From DATKPE01 sp035524335 (GTDB lineage: Bacteria > Bacteroidota > Ignavibacteria > UBA10030 > SZUA-254): a stretch of 38,013 nucleotides of DNA. The stretch is from NCBI GenBank assembly GCA_035524335.1, contig DATKPE010000027.1, forward strand, positions 1 to 38,013, written 5' to 3'. Position numbers and translations under genes: made by a program. Below the pieces are notes generated by a model, which saw only the letters and a list, made by a program, of their open reading frames with translations, did not search any database and was not told the origin of the DNA. Below are positions 1 through 8,611 of the stretch, piece after piece. Every line of letters starts with the position of its first letter. The first letter of the stretch is position 1.

Positions 1-57
1 GATCCGCTTCTGAAGGCGCAGTTCAAAACCATCCCGGGCGTGGAGCCGGGGAAGTGA
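1..57 (+). CDS. C-terminal tail of an unidentified gene (5' end outside window)
   Basis: Frame 1 is open from the first base and ends in TGA at 55-57. The last 18 residues read DPLLKAQFKTIPGVEPGK. The fragment is too short to identify a family. It is followed within 10 bp by a hairpin and T-run that look like an intrinsic terminator, which supports this being the true 3' end of a plus-strand gene converging on the sigma factor gene. Confidence 0.5.
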   Translation, partial: DPLLKAQFKTIPGVEPGK

Positions 58-65
58 ACGGAGCA

Positions 66-92
66 CATCCCGTACGGGGTGGTCCTTTTTTT
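66..92 (+). terminator. Probable intrinsic terminator after the partial gene
   Basis: CATCCC (66-71), loop GTAC, GGGGTG (76-81) form a 6-bp stem with one G-T pair. A run of seven T follows at 86-92. It sits between two convergent genes and would end transcription of the plus-strand gene. Confidence 0.55.
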
Positions 93-128
93 CGGGGGGA
101 TTCCGATCAGAGTCGGCTGTTCCGGTCG

Positions 129-752
129 TCATAACAGGTGATCATCCGTTCCAAATATACGTCGCAGTTGTTTCTGAAGTTTCGTCCGTGCCCGGTTCAG
201 CCGGGATTTCACGGTTCCCATATTCGAGCCGGTGATTTCTGCAATTTCCTCATACGACAGATCCTGGATATCCGCCAGGATCAGAATCTCGCGGAATTTC
301 GGACTGAGCGTGGCGAGGGCGCGTTCTATCAGCGCGTTCCTCGACCCCTGCTCGGCCTGGATATCCGATGCATACCGGAGGTCCGGAATTTCCATCGGCT
401 GCCGGTCGGCATCTTCTCTTCCCCGCGAGAGAGAAAACATGAGGTGCCTTTTCCGGCGGCGGAGTTCTGTCTTGCTGAGATTGGCAGCAATAGTATAAAT
501 CCAGGTCGAAAATTTTGCAACGGGACGGTACGAATTTTTTTTCCTGTAAACGCGCACAAAGACGTCCTGAACCACATCGTCTGCAGCATCCCGATCAGCA
601 AGAAAGCGGGTAACATAGTTTGTCAACGGATCCTTATAACGACCGACCAGAACCGTAAATGCTTCCGGTCGTCCGGCCTGAAACTCAGCAATCAACTCTT
701 CATCCGACCTTTCCTGATGGGTGGTAGATGGTCTTTCCATTGATACACTCAT
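129..752 (-). CDS. ECF-type RNA polymerase sigma factor
   Basis: A 207-residue sigma-70 family protein of the extracytoplasmic-function class that would direct RNA polymerase to a dedicated promoter set. Region 2 spans about residues 33-100 (YKDPLTNYVTRFL, DVVQDVFVRVYR, FSTWIYTIAANL) and region 4 about 140-197 (LSPKFREILILADIQDLSYEEIA, then the helix-turn-helix GTVKSRLNRAR). It has no region 1 or 3, which is normal for ECF factors. It is the last gene of the minus-strand cluster, 94 bp after holA. No anti-sigma factor is adjacent, so its control is not visible here. No Shine-Dalgarno precedes the ATG at 752; Met5 (740) is an alternative start. Confidence 0.93.
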   Translation of the reverse strand: MSVSMERPSTTHQERSDEELIAEFQAGRPEAFTVLVGRYKDPLTNYVTRFLADRDAADDVVQDVFVRVYRKKNSYRPVAKFSTWIYTIAANLSKTELRRRKRHLMFSLSRGREDADRQPMEIPDLRYASDIQAEQGSRNALIERALATLSPKFREILILADIQDLSYEEIAEITGSNMGTVKSRLNRARTKLQKQLRRIFGTDDHLL

Positions 753-846
753 TGAACGGAGGAAGATGTCGAAATGTTCCCGGTCATGGACGATTTTCGG
801 TGAAAAACCTCAAATAAATTCTACTTTTGCTGAAAATGAAGAAAAT

Positions 847-1875
847 TTACGTCTCCGGTACGGCTTCCTTTTTTCCACATAATGCGAAAAGAAGCATAGT
901 CATGGCGGTTTTTTCTTCCATTCCGGAGGTTTTCAGGATTTCATCGGTTCTGGCGAGAGCGGCAAAACATTGTTCCAGCGCGACAGGAGTGAAATTCGCC
1001 GCCGCTTCCCTGAAATCCGGGAGATAGCTCGGGTACGAGCCGAGGGCGCCGGCCAGCTGTGTCTCACCCAGGCTCCTGACCGCCGGATCATGAAGGAGCC
1101 AGACTTTCTGGAAAAATTTCGTCAGCATCACGACGAGCGAAGTCCCGCTTTCGCCGTTCCGGAGCATCGATTCCAGAATCTCGACGGCCTGCGGGAGCCG
1201 CCGCCGCCCGATCGCCTTCTGCAGTTCGAAAATTGTATACTGGCGCGTGAGACCGACGAGTCTCCGGACATCCTCTGCGCTGATCTCCCCGGCGCCGCCG
1301 ACGTAGATGAACAGTTTCTCCAGTTCGTTCTGTATCTCGCGGAGGGAACGCCCGACGTATTGCTGGAGAAGCGCCGCTGCTTCGGGCGCGATGTTTTTCC
1401 CCATCTGCCGCGCTTTTCCAACGATCCATTGCGGCACCCTGTTCTCATAGAGCGGTTTGGCTTCGCACAGCACGGCCAGGGTACCGAGTTCTTTGAAAAA
1501 AGCGGTCCGGAAATCGGGTTTTACCGCAATGAGCACGAATACCGTGGAAGCGAACGGTATCCGGACGTAGGGGAGGAGTTTATCGCGGCCCGCCAGCCGT
1601 TCCATTTCGCGGAGGACGACGACCCGGCGTTCACTCATCATCGGATAGGAGCTCGCCAGCGCGAGGATGCGGTCCGGACTCGTCTCCGATGCGTGCAGGA
1701 TGTCGAGATTGAAACTGCGTTCCTCCGGTGTGAGGGAGGCGTCGAGGATCGCCGTGAGGGTCTCCTCCAGCAGGAGGTCTTCTTCGCCGTACAGGAGGTA
1801 GACCGGATCGGGCCTGCCGTCCTTCAGGCGGGCGATGAGATCCTGCGGCGAAAGGGATGGGGACGATCTGGCCAT
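847..1875 (-). CDS. holA: DNA polymerase III subunit delta
   Basis: A 342-residue clamp-loader subunit that opens the beta sliding clamp during DNA replication. The N-terminus carries the family pattern VYLLYGEEDLLLEE near residues 25-38, a degenerate nucleotide-binding region. This is followed by the strand MMSERRVVVLREME around residues 78-91 and the C-terminal collar region rich in leucine and alanine (TIFELQKAIGRRRLPQAVEIL near 212-232). Length is typical of HolA. It lies 51 bp after the cyclophilin gene and 94 bp before the sigma factor gene. The upstream gap contains a strong GC-rich hairpin without a T-run, so read-through is likely. Confidence 0.93.
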   Translation of the reverse strand: MARSSPSLSPQDLIARLKDGRPDPVYLLYGEEDLLLEETLTAILDASLTPEERSFNLDILHASETSPDRILALASSYPMMSERRVVVLREMERLAGRDKLLPYVRIPFASTVFVLIAVKPDFRTAFFKELGTLAVLCEAKPLYENRVPQWIVGKARQMGKNIAPEAAALLQQYVGRSLREIQNELEKLFIYVGGAGEISAEDVRRLVGLTRQYTIFELQKAIGRRRLPQAVEILESMLRNGESGTSLVVMLTKFFQKVWLLHDPAVRSLGETQLAGALGSYPSYLPDFREAAANFTPVALEQCFAALARTDEILKTSGMEEKTAMTMLLFALCGKKEAVPET

Positions 1876-1883
1876 TGCAGGCC

Positions 1884-1920
1884 CGGGGAGGGCGGTACCG
1901 ATATCGTTCCGCCCTCCCCG
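1884..1920. repeat. 12-bp inverted repeat between cyclophilin gene and holA
   Basis: CGGGGAGGGCGG (1884-1895) pairs perfectly with CCGCCCTCCCCG (1909-1920) around a 13-nt loop. No T-run follows on either strand, so it is not a classical terminator. It could be a transcript-stabilising or attenuating hairpin in the operon mRNA. Fifteen bases of it (1886-1900) recur at 20535-20549. Confidence 0.7.
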
Positions 1921-1926
1921 CCGCAG

Positions 1927-2571
1927 TTATTTTTTAAGGGTGATCTTCTTGACGAGCACGTCGACTTTCGGTCGTCCGTCGGTCGGTCCCATCTGTCCGG
2001 GGATGATATCGACGGCCCCGATTTTATCGACCACATCGAGCCCTTTGGAGACCTTGCCGAAGATCGTATAGCTGTGGGGAAGGCTGACATCCTTCAGGCA
2101 GATGAAAAACTGGCTGGTGTTCGTGTTCGGGCCGTGGTTCGCCATTGCAACGACGCCGCGTTTGTATCCCGCCTTGTAGCTCTCGGTATTCTTGTCCAGC
2201 TCATCGGCAAACGCCATACCCCACGCACTCTGGCCGCCGGTTCCCCACTCGGCAACTTTGGCCGGGTCCTTCGACTTGTCGTCGCCGGTCTGAATCACGA
2301 AACCCTTGGCGATGCGGTGAACGCGCATCCCGTCGAAAAATTTCTTCTCCGTCAGTTTCACGAAATTTTCAACCGTTTTCGGGGCGTCGTTCGCGAAAAG
2401 TTCCATCTCGAAGGTTCCGAGGGAGGTTTCGACCACGACGGTATATTTTCCGTCTTTCACTGCGCTGTGCTCCTTTTCTTTTTGAGGTTCCTGGGTGCCT
2501 GCTGTCTGCCGGGCCTGCGAGCCGGCCGCGGCGAAAAGCAGAAGGGCGATTCCGAAACGAACGAAATGCAT
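1927..2571 (-). CDS. Exported cyclophilin-type peptidyl-prolyl isomerase
   Basis: A 214-residue protein with a Sec signal peptide (MHFVRFGIALLLFAAAGSQA) followed by a cyclophilin domain from about residue 40. Its expected role is proline cis-trans isomerisation during folding of envelope proteins. Conserved cyclophilin segments include TVENFVKLTEKKFFDGMRVHRI, GFVIQTGD, GVVAMANHGPNTNTSQFFI and the C-terminal strand. The start at 2571 is preferred over longer in-frame options because AGGAG lies just upstream and the signal peptide begins there; the upstream extension overlaps the neighbouring gene. It sits 46 bp after the membrane-protein gene at 2618-3649. Confidence 0.92.
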   Translation of the reverse strand: MHFVRFGIALLLFAAAGSQARQTAGTQEPQKEKEHSAVKDGKYTVVVETSLGTFEMELFANDAPKTVENFVKLTEKKFFDGMRVHRIAKGFVIQTGDDKSKDPAKVAEWGTGGQSAWGMAFADELDKNTESYKAGYKRGVVAMANHGPNTNTSQFFICLKDVSLPHSYTIFGKVSKGLDVVDKIGAVDIIPGQMGPTDGRPKVDVLVKKITLKK

Positions 2572-2617
2572 GGCAACTCCTGTCAGATGATGATGAGATG
2601 GGTGATTGAAGGAAATT

Positions 2618-3649
2618 TCACGGCTGTGATTCCTGCGCGCCGGAGCTCTGCTCTCCCGACGTGAATTCGGCGAGATGGAGCTTGTCCGCCCAGAAATAAT
2701 AGAGTCCGATAAGCGTGATACCGATGAACCCGACCGCATGCGTGACCGTGGCATAGCTCCGCGCCATTTCAGTGTCGACTCCGTAGAGTTTCGTGAGCGC
2801 CTCCATCGTGAAGTAATGGTACGAGCCGGTCGCCCCCGGGGTCGGCGCCATGTAGGCGAGGCTCGAAATCGTCTGTACCACGATCGATGCCCGGAAATCA
2901 AGCCCGTACTGTTCCGTCAGTCCGAACGCATAGAACGGCAGATACATCATGACAAAATAGAGCCCCCAGACGAGGATGCTCAGAAGAAAGATGGCGGCGA
3001 AATGCCGGGGCCGCTTCAGGAAAAGAAATCCGTCGAGAAAAGAGTGGGCGATCCGGGATACCGACTCGGCCCGTTTTGCAGAAAGATGTTTCGTCAGAAA
3101 ACCGAGAAGGGTGACAACCAGATCGCGCCGGAGCATCAGAATGACGCAGACGGCCAGTGCGCCGATGGTGACCGCCGAGATCCATATCCCCGTCGTCTGC
3201 AGCCAGGGAAATACCTGCAGAAGCGGTCCCGAGTAAATCAGCGGCAGAAGGGCGACCATGATGAGGAAGGAAAGAACGTCGAATATCCTCTCGACGATGA
3301 GCGTCCCGAAGGCCGCGCTCCGGGAAACACCCTCGAGTTTCCCGATCGCGAGGGGCCGGACGATCTCCCCCACCTTCGGGAGCACGTTGTTCAGCATGTA
3401 GCCGACACAGAGCGCGGACCACAGGTTTCTGAACCGCATCTTCTCCTTCACGGGCCGAAGGAGATAGTACCATCGCCAGGTCCGGAACATATGGCTGACG
3501 AGCAGAGGCGGAAGCCCCGCCAGCGCCCACCAGTAATTGGCTTTTGCCATGAGGTCGAGCAGTTTTCCGAAATCAGTCCCGCGGAAGGCAAAATAGAGGA
3601 ACCCGAGCGTCAACAGAATGCTGACGGCATATTGGACAATCTTTTTCAT
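2618..3649 (-). CDS. Lysylphosphatidylglycerol synthase-type transmembrane (UPF0104, flippase-like) protein
   Basis: A 343-residue polytopic inner-membrane protein with about eight hydrophobic spans, matching the UPF0104/YbhN family, which is related to the membrane half of MprF lipid flippases. Diagnostic segments are a central VGYMLNNVLPKVGEIVRPLAI block and a late PTPGATGSYHYFTMEALTKLYG block. The aminoacyl transferase domain of MprF is absent, so lipid or undecaprenyl-linked substrate translocation is only an inference. Start chosen at MKKIVQYAV; an in-frame ATG at 3661 is also possible. It follows lolA closely. Confidence 0.85.
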   Translation of the reverse strand: MKKIVQYAVSILLTLGFLYFAFRGTDFGKLLDLMAKANYWWALAGLPPLLVSHMFRTWRWYYLLRPVKEKMRFRNLWSALCVGYMLNNVLPKVGEIVRPLAIGKLEGVSRSAAFGTLIVERIFDVLSFLIMVALLPLIYSGPLLQVFPWLQTTGIWISAVTIGALAVCVILMLRRDLVVTLLGFLTKHLSAKRAESVSRIAHSFLDGFLFLKRPRHFAAIFLLSILVWGLYFVMMYLPFYAFGLTEQYGLDFRASIVVQTISSLAYMAPTPGATGSYHYFTMEALTKLYGVDTEMARSYATVTHAVGFIGITLIGLYYFWADKLHLAEFTSGEQSSGAQESQP

Positions 3650-3683
3650 GTGCGGGGTCATCGGGGCTGGTCCGGCAGGAATG

Positions 3684-4322
3684 TTACCGCAGATCGATGA
3701 CATCGGCCCCCGCCGGCGGGGTGAAGCGGAAAAGGGAATCCGGAAGATCGAGGTTCAGCCGGATCGCGTTCAGGCGGTAGGTTGTGAGGTTTTCGGCGGG
3801 ATCTTCGATCTGCACGCGGTGCATCAGCCAGTCGCGCGTATCGACCCAGACCTTCATCCACTTCACCGGCGCGTGTTCATCCGCCGGAAGAAGCTTCAGC
3901 ACGTCGACAGACGTTCCTTTTTCCTGCGGATCGTCCACCAGCGCCGCCCTGTACTGCTTCGGAACATTGACGAACAGATTATCGGGTGTGAGGGCCCGGG
4001 TATCCTCCCGGTACGCATCGATCATCACCTGTCCGGTGGCGCGGGTATATGTCCAGACCGTCGTCCCATCCGTCACGATCGTCTGTTCATCCCCCTCGAT
4101 CCGGTATCTGTTCCCCCGCTTCATATAAAATTTTCCGGCGGACGACTGCTCGGTCCGGAGGGCCGCAAACTGCACGGTGCGTGAAAACTCGATCGAGGCG
4201 TCACGGACGGTATCGTATTTTTTCTGAAGCCGGGAGAGAATCTCGCCCGGGTCGTCACCGCGCGCGGGCGCGGATGCGGCGATGAGCAGCTGACAGAGGA
4301 AGACCGTCAATGAGGTTCTCAT
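3684..4322 (-). CDS. lolA: Outer membrane lipoprotein carrier protein LolA
   Basis: A 212-residue periplasmic chaperone that carries lipoproteins from the inner to the outer membrane. It has a signal peptide (residues 1-22, ending near ARG). The LolA-type half-barrel repeats follow: LQKKYDTVRDASIEFSRTVQ, SSAGKFYMKRGNRYRIEGDEQT, IVTDGTTVWTYTRATGQVMID, then KWMKVWVDTRDWLMHRVQIED. The pairing with ftsK (13-bp gap upstream) is a known gene order in Bacteroidota and Chlorobi and supports the assignment. No LolB is visible in the window, as is usual in this group. Confidence 0.9.
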   Translation of the reverse strand: MRTSLTVFLCQLLIAASAPARGDDPGEILSRLQKKYDTVRDASIEFSRTVQFAALRTEQSSAGKFYMKRGNRYRIEGDEQTIVTDGTTVWTYTRATGQVMIDAYREDTRALTPDNLFVNVPKQYRAALVDDPQEKGTSVDVLKLLPADEHAPVKWMKVWVDTRDWLMHRVQIEDPAENLTTYRLNAIRLNLDLPDSLFRFTPPAGADVIDLR

Positions 4323-4335
4323 GCGGGAAGTTCCC

Positions 4336-6735
4336 TCACTGCGCGTTGAGGATGGTTTCGAGGTCCGCCTCGGACTGGATGAGCACTTCGCGCGCCTTAC
4401 TGCCGTCGAAGGGTCCTACGACTCCCGCGGCCTCCAGCTCGTCCACCAGACGTGCGGCGCGGGAATATCCGACCTTCAGCCGCCGCTGGAGCAGGGAGAC
4501 GCTCCCCTGCTGGTGGCGGACGATCAGCCGGGCCGCATCTTCAAAATACTCGTCGCGATCCGACCCTTCGCCTCTCATGCCGGCCCGTTTTTTCTCCTGG
4601 CTCGACGGCAGCATGAACGGGTGGCTGTAGCCCTGCTGGGCGGAAATGTGATCCGTCAGACGTTCGACCTCTTCCGTCGATATGAAGGCGTTCTGGATCC
4701 GTATCGGTTTCGGGCTCCCGGACGGAAGATAGAGCATGTCGCCGCTCCCCAGGAGCTGTTCGGCGCCGTTCATGTCCAGAATCGTTCGGGAATCGGTTTT
4801 GGACGCAACCTGATAGGCGATGCGGGCCGGGAAATTGGCCTTGATCACTCCCGTAATGACGTCGACCGAAGGCCTCTGGGTCGCCACCACAAGATGAATG
4901 CCCACCGCCCGGGCAAGCTGCGCAAGCCGCGCAATCGGTTCCTCCACTTCGCGCGCCGCCGTCATCATGAGATCCGCCAGCTCATCGATTACCACCAGGA
5001 GATACGGCATCTTCCGGTGAACGATCGTCTCCGTGTTCTTGAGACGGCCTGCGGCGAACCGCTCATTGTAGTCCTGTATGTTGCGCACGCCCGCGGCGGC
5101 CAGCCGGTCGTATCGCCTCTCCATCTCGAGCTCCGCCCCGCGGAGGGCGTTCACCGCTCCCTCCGGCGTCGTGATGATTTCCTCGCCGCTGTCGGGCGAG
5201 ATCGCCAGGAAATGATTCCGCATCTTGGCGTAGTTCGTCAGTTCGATCTTCTTCGGATCGACGATCACAAATTTCACGTCGGAGGGATGAAGCCGGAAGA
5301 GAAGGCTCGCGAGAATTGTGTTGATGCCGACGCTCTTGCCCGAACCGGTCGAACCGGCGATCAGCAGATGCGGCATCCGCGACAGATCGTCGGTATACAC
5401 CTCTCCGGATATCGTCTTGCCGAGCGCGATCGGGAGATTCGCCTTCGACTCCCGGAATTTGGTTGAGTTCAGCACGCTCCGGAGATAGACCATCGAAGGA
5501 TTTTTGTTCGGAATCTCGACACCGACGGCGCTTTTCCCCGGGATCGGCGCGATGATCCTGATTCCCCTCGCCGCGAGCGCCAGCGCGAGATCATCGGCAA
5601 GGCTGACGATCCGGCTGATCTTGACCCCGGACGCGGGGACCAGCTCGTACAGCGTGATGACCGGCCCGGGCGTCACGCTCACCCGCTCGATCTCGACGCC
5701 GAAATTGGCAAGCTTCGCCCTCACCAGCTCTGCGTTGGCCTTGAGTTCCTCGTCCGGTATCGCATCCGCCTGCCGGGGCACATCGAGCAGATCGGCCGAC
5801 GGGAGAACATAATCAATTTCCTCCGTCTCGGAGACTTCTCCCCCGGCCCGGAGGTCGGTCCGCTCGGCCGCTTCATCGGGTTCGGCGGGCGGCATCTCCC
5901 TCGGGGAAACACGTTCCCGAACCGGTGGAGCTTCCTCACGGACCGGCGGTTCGGGCGGCTCCATCTCCTCCTCTTCGCCCGCAGGTTCCTCCGTGATCGC
6001 CGGCTCTTCATCAAACGTCTGGATGGTCACATTGCGGCCGGTTTCGCCGGCGCGCGTGACAGAATCGTCCGCTCCTCCGCCCGCAACGCGCCTCAGTGCG
6101 GCATGCCAGAGCGCCGCAAAGCGGTCGGCAGTTCTGTGCACATCGAGATCCGCGGCGAAAATAGCGGCGATCAGGACGAGGGTCAGAATCAGCATCGAGG
6201 CGCCGACGCCGCCAAAGAGCTTGATGAGAATATCGGCGGTATAGGCGCCCATGACGCCGCTCGATTCCTTCCCGAGATCGCCGATCACCGCATTGCTCAC
6301 GCCAAGCATCGTTGCGCAGAGGCACCCGAGAAGGAGCGCGTAGTTCGTCACGGTGATCAGTTTTCCGGGCTGTTTCCGGAGCAGGAACGCTCCCCCCCAA
6401 GCGATCATCAGCAGGGGCGCGATGAGCGACAGATACCCGATCGTCTGGACGACAAAGAAATTCGCGGCGCACGCGCCGAAAAATCCGAGGTGATTGTGAA
6501 GAAGGGAGACCTGCGCCTTCACGTCGGCGTTGTAGAGAAGGCGGAATGCGTCGCTGAAGGTCAGCCGGTCGAGAATTGACTCATCCGATCGGCTGTAGGA
6601 GAGAATGCTGAGGACGAAGAACCCGCCCGCGACGACCAGCAGAACGGCGCCGATCTGCCTTCGCCGGGCCTGCCGCCGCTCCCGCTGTTGTTTTCTGGAT
6701 GCTGCCTGGGGTGCCGGGTTCTCCCGGGAGGTCAT
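4336..6735 (-). CDS. ftsK: DNA translocase FtsK/SpoIIIE
   Basis: A 799-residue septal DNA pump that clears and resolves chromosomes at division. An N-terminal membrane domain (about residues 28-195, four hydrophobic spans) is followed by an acidic proline-rich linker (about 240-310). The alpha and beta motor domains come next, with Walker A GSTGSGKS at 461-468 and Walker B LLVVIDELADL at 579-589. A winged-helix gamma domain lies at the C-terminus (SLLQRRLKVGYSRAARLVDELE), which reads KOPS-type polarity sequences. The linker is short, as in many non-enterobacterial FtsKs. It lies 13 bp from both the comB-like gene and lolA. Confidence 0.97.
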   Translation of the reverse strand: MTSRENPAPQAASRKQQRERRQARRRQIGAVLLVVAGGFFVLSILSYSRSDESILDRLTFSDAFRLLYNADVKAQVSLLHNHLGFFGACAANFFVVQTIGYLSLIAPLLMIAWGGAFLLRKQPGKLITVTNYALLLGCLCATMLGVSNAVIGDLGKESSGVMGAYTADILIKLFGGVGASMLILTLVLIAAIFAADLDVHRTADRFAALWHAALRRVAGGGADDSVTRAGETGRNVTIQTFDEEPAITEEPAGEEEEMEPPEPPVREEAPPVRERVSPREMPPAEPDEAAERTDLRAGGEVSETEEIDYVLPSADLLDVPRQADAIPDEELKANAELVRAKLANFGVEIERVSVTPGPVITLYELVPASGVKISRIVSLADDLALALAARGIRIIAPIPGKSAVGVEIPNKNPSMVYLRSVLNSTKFRESKANLPIALGKTISGEVYTDDLSRMPHLLIAGSTGSGKSVGINTILASLLFRLHPSDVKFVIVDPKKIELTNYAKMRNHFLAISPDSGEEIITTPEGAVNALRGAELEMERRYDRLAAAGVRNIQDYNERFAAGRLKNTETIVHRKMPYLLVVIDELADLMMTAAREVEEPIARLAQLARAVGIHLVVATQRPSVDVITGVIKANFPARIAYQVASKTDSRTILDMNGAEQLLGSGDMLYLPSGSPKPIRIQNAFISTEEVERLTDHISAQQGYSHPFMLPSSQEKKRAGMRGEGSDRDEYFEDAARLIVRHQQGSVSLLQRRLKVGYSRAARLVDELEAAGVVGPFDGSKAREVLIQSEADLETILNAQ

Positions 6736-6748
6736 TCGCGTCAGCTCC

Positions 6749-7519
6749 TTACGCCTGCGCCGGACGACGTTTGAGCTCGCCTCCCGCGCGGAGGGTATTC
6801 CCGCTGAAGAGCGGCAGAACCGGCACCGTATCGACGCCGGCGCAGTACTTGAGGTCGTCCCCGAACCCGATCTCCGCCAGGAACTGACCGTGTTCCGACT
6901 GTTTCAGCATCTTGAGAATATTTTTGCCGTATCCTTTTTCCAGGCTCAGGACCGCCTGCCCGGCATCGTCGAGTTCGATATTCCCCGCCCTTGCAGATTT
7001 CAAATCCTGGATGATCTTTCCCGCGCAGACGGCATCTTCCAGACAGAAATTCTCCGATTGACCGGAACAGATGATCGTGACATCCTCCCGGAGCTGTGCA
7101 AGCGCCCCGACGACGGTGCCCAGATTCACGAAGGCGCCAACGAGAAGGTGCTTGGCGTGTCGTCCCCGGACGATGGCCCCCGACCCGTTGGTTGTCACGA
7201 AAATGATCGACTTGCCGCCGACCACTTCCCGCGTGTACTCGAGGGGGGAGTTGCCGAGATTGAACCCTTCAATCATTTTCGCATTCCGCTCGCCGGCCCG
7301 CAGTATGACATCCCCCGCCATATTTCCGGAGATCTTGGCGGCGTGTTCAATGGAGCTGACCGGGATGACCTCCTTCGCGCCGTTGTACAGCGCTGTTGCG
7401 ATCGTCGTACTGGCGCGCAGAACGTCGATGACGACCACGTTCTTATCCTTCAGCTGCATTTCATCAGCCTGGGATCTCGATAAAAAAACCTCGATTCTGA
7501 TGGTGTTCGGGAGAGCCAT
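6749..7519 (-). CDS. comB: 2-phosphosulfolactate phosphatase family protein (ComB-like)
   Basis: A 256-residue member of the ComB family, magnesium-dependent phosphatases that dephosphorylate 2-phosphosulfolactate in coenzyme M and sulfolactate synthesis. Family marks include VVVIDVLRASTTIATAL near residue 28, LRAGERNAKMIEGFNLGNSP and KSIIFVTTNGSGAI. Bacterial homologues occur in organisms without coenzyme M, and no other gene of that pathway lies in the window, so the physiological substrate is uncertain. Stop and start codons are only 2-13 bp from the neighbouring gcvT and ftsK genes, implying co-transcription. Confidence 0.85.
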   Translation of the reverse strand: MALPNTIRIEVFLSRSQADEMQLKDKNVVVIDVLRASTTIATALYNGAKEVIPVSSIEHAAKISGNMAGDVILRAGERNAKMIEGFNLGNSPLEYTREVVGGKSIIFVTTNGSGAIVRGRHAKHLLVGAFVNLGTVVGALAQLREDVTIICSGQSENFCLEDAVCAGKIIQDLKSARAGNIELDDAGQAVLSLEKGYGKNILKMLKQSEHGQFLAEIGFGDDLKYCAGVDTVPVLPLFSGNTLRAGGELKRRPAQA

Positions 7520-7521
7520 GA

Positions 7522-8610
7522 TTATTTCGGAATGAAGGGAAAACCGACCACTTTCGCAGGGACCGGTGTGTTGCGGATGGTGATGCCGACCTGCGTGCCG
7601 GGCGTCGCGTTCTCCGCGGCGACATATCCCATCCCGATCCCCCGGTGAAGAATCGGAGAAACAGTGCCGCTTGTCACCTGACCGATCGGGGCGCCGTTGC
7701 GGGTGACTTCGTATCCATGGCGCGGGAAGGCGCGCTCATCGTCGAGGAGCAGGCCGACGAGCCTTCGCCGGAGCCCCTCCTGGCGCACCCTGGTGAGCGT
7801 TTCGGATCCGATGAACGGACCCTTGTCGAACTTCGTGATCCATCCCAGACCCGCTTCGAGCGGATTGGTGGTCTTGTCGATGTCGTTGCCGTAAAGACAA
7901 TATCCCATCTCGAGGCGGAGCGTATCGCGCGCCCCGAGGCCGATCGGCTGAATGCCGAAGGGTCGGCCGGCGCCGAGGATCGCATTCCATATGTCGCACG
8001 CCTTCTGCGCGGGGGCGGTGAAGTAGAGTTCGAACCCCAGTTCCCCGGTGTAGCCGGTGCGGGAGATGATCATGTCGGTCCCCGCAAGCTTTCCCTCGGT
8101 GAAGGCGTAATAGGGGAGCTCGTTCAGCGGGACGTGCGTCAGAGTCTGCAGGGTTTCTGCGGAGCGGGGACCCTGGACGGCCAGAAGCGTATACTCATCG
8201 CTCCGGTCGCGCACATCGACGTTCATTCCCGCCGCGTGTGCGGTGATCCATTCAAAATCCTTCCGCATATTGGAAGCGTTCACGACGAGCATGAAACGGT
8301 CGGCAAACCGGTATACCAGCAGGTCGTCGACGATCCCGCCCTCGGGGTAGCACATGGCGGAGTACTGAACCTTGCCGGGGGTCAGTTTTGCGGCGTTGTT
8401 GGTGGTCACCGTCTGAACGAGGCGCAGGGCATCGGGCCCGGCGACGAAGAACTCGCCCATGTGGGAAACATCGAACATGCCGACAGCGGTCCGGACACAG
8501 CGGTGTTCCTCCAGAATGCCGGCATACTGGATCGGCATCTGATAGCCCGCGAACTCCACGATTTTGGCGCCCAGACTCTGATGGACCTGATAAAGGGAGG
8601 TCGTTTTCAT
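7522..8610 (-). CDS. gcvT: Aminomethyltransferase, glycine cleavage system T protein
   Basis: A 362-residue tetrahydrofolate-dependent enzyme that takes the aminomethyl group from the lipoylated H protein and makes 5,10-methylene-THF plus ammonia. Recognisable blocks are FAGYQMPIQYAGILEEH, VGMFDVSHMGEF, the folate-binding SRTGYTGELGFELY, and GLGARDTLRLEMGYCLYGNDID. A C-terminal beta-barrel domain carries GYVTSGTVSP-like residues (GQVTSGTVSPILHRGIGMGYV). Length matches bacterial GcvT. Other gcv genes are not in the window. The transaldolase stop codon is separated from this start by a single base. Confidence 0.96.
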   Translation of the reverse strand: MKTTSLYQVHQSLGAKIVEFAGYQMPIQYAGILEEHRCVRTAVGMFDVSHMGEFFVAGPDALRLVQTVTTNNAAKLTPGKVQYSAMCYPEGGIVDDLLVYRFADRFMLVVNASNMRKDFEWITAHAAGMNVDVRDRSDEYTLLAVQGPRSAETLQTLTHVPLNELPYYAFTEGKLAGTDMIISRTGYTGELGFELYFTAPAQKACDIWNAILGAGRPFGIQPIGLGARDTLRLEMGYCLYGNDIDKTTNPLEAGLGWITKFDKGPFIGSETLTRVRQEGLRRRLVGLLLDDERAFPRHGYEVTRNGAPIGQVTSGTVSPILHRGIGMGYVAAENATPGTQVGITIRNTPVPAKVVGFPFIPK

Positions 8611-8611
8611 C

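Noticed and set aside
752..790. GGAAC - 17 nt - CGTT resembling an autoregulated ECF promoter
   Set aside because: The -10 box abuts the start codon, so the transcript would begin within the gene, and the spacer is longer than the usual 15-16 nt.
970..2664. Long plus-strand open frame (564 codons)
   Set aside because: It lies opposite holA and the cyclophilin gene, is Arg/Asp/His-rich without domains, and arises from GC-rich codon bias.
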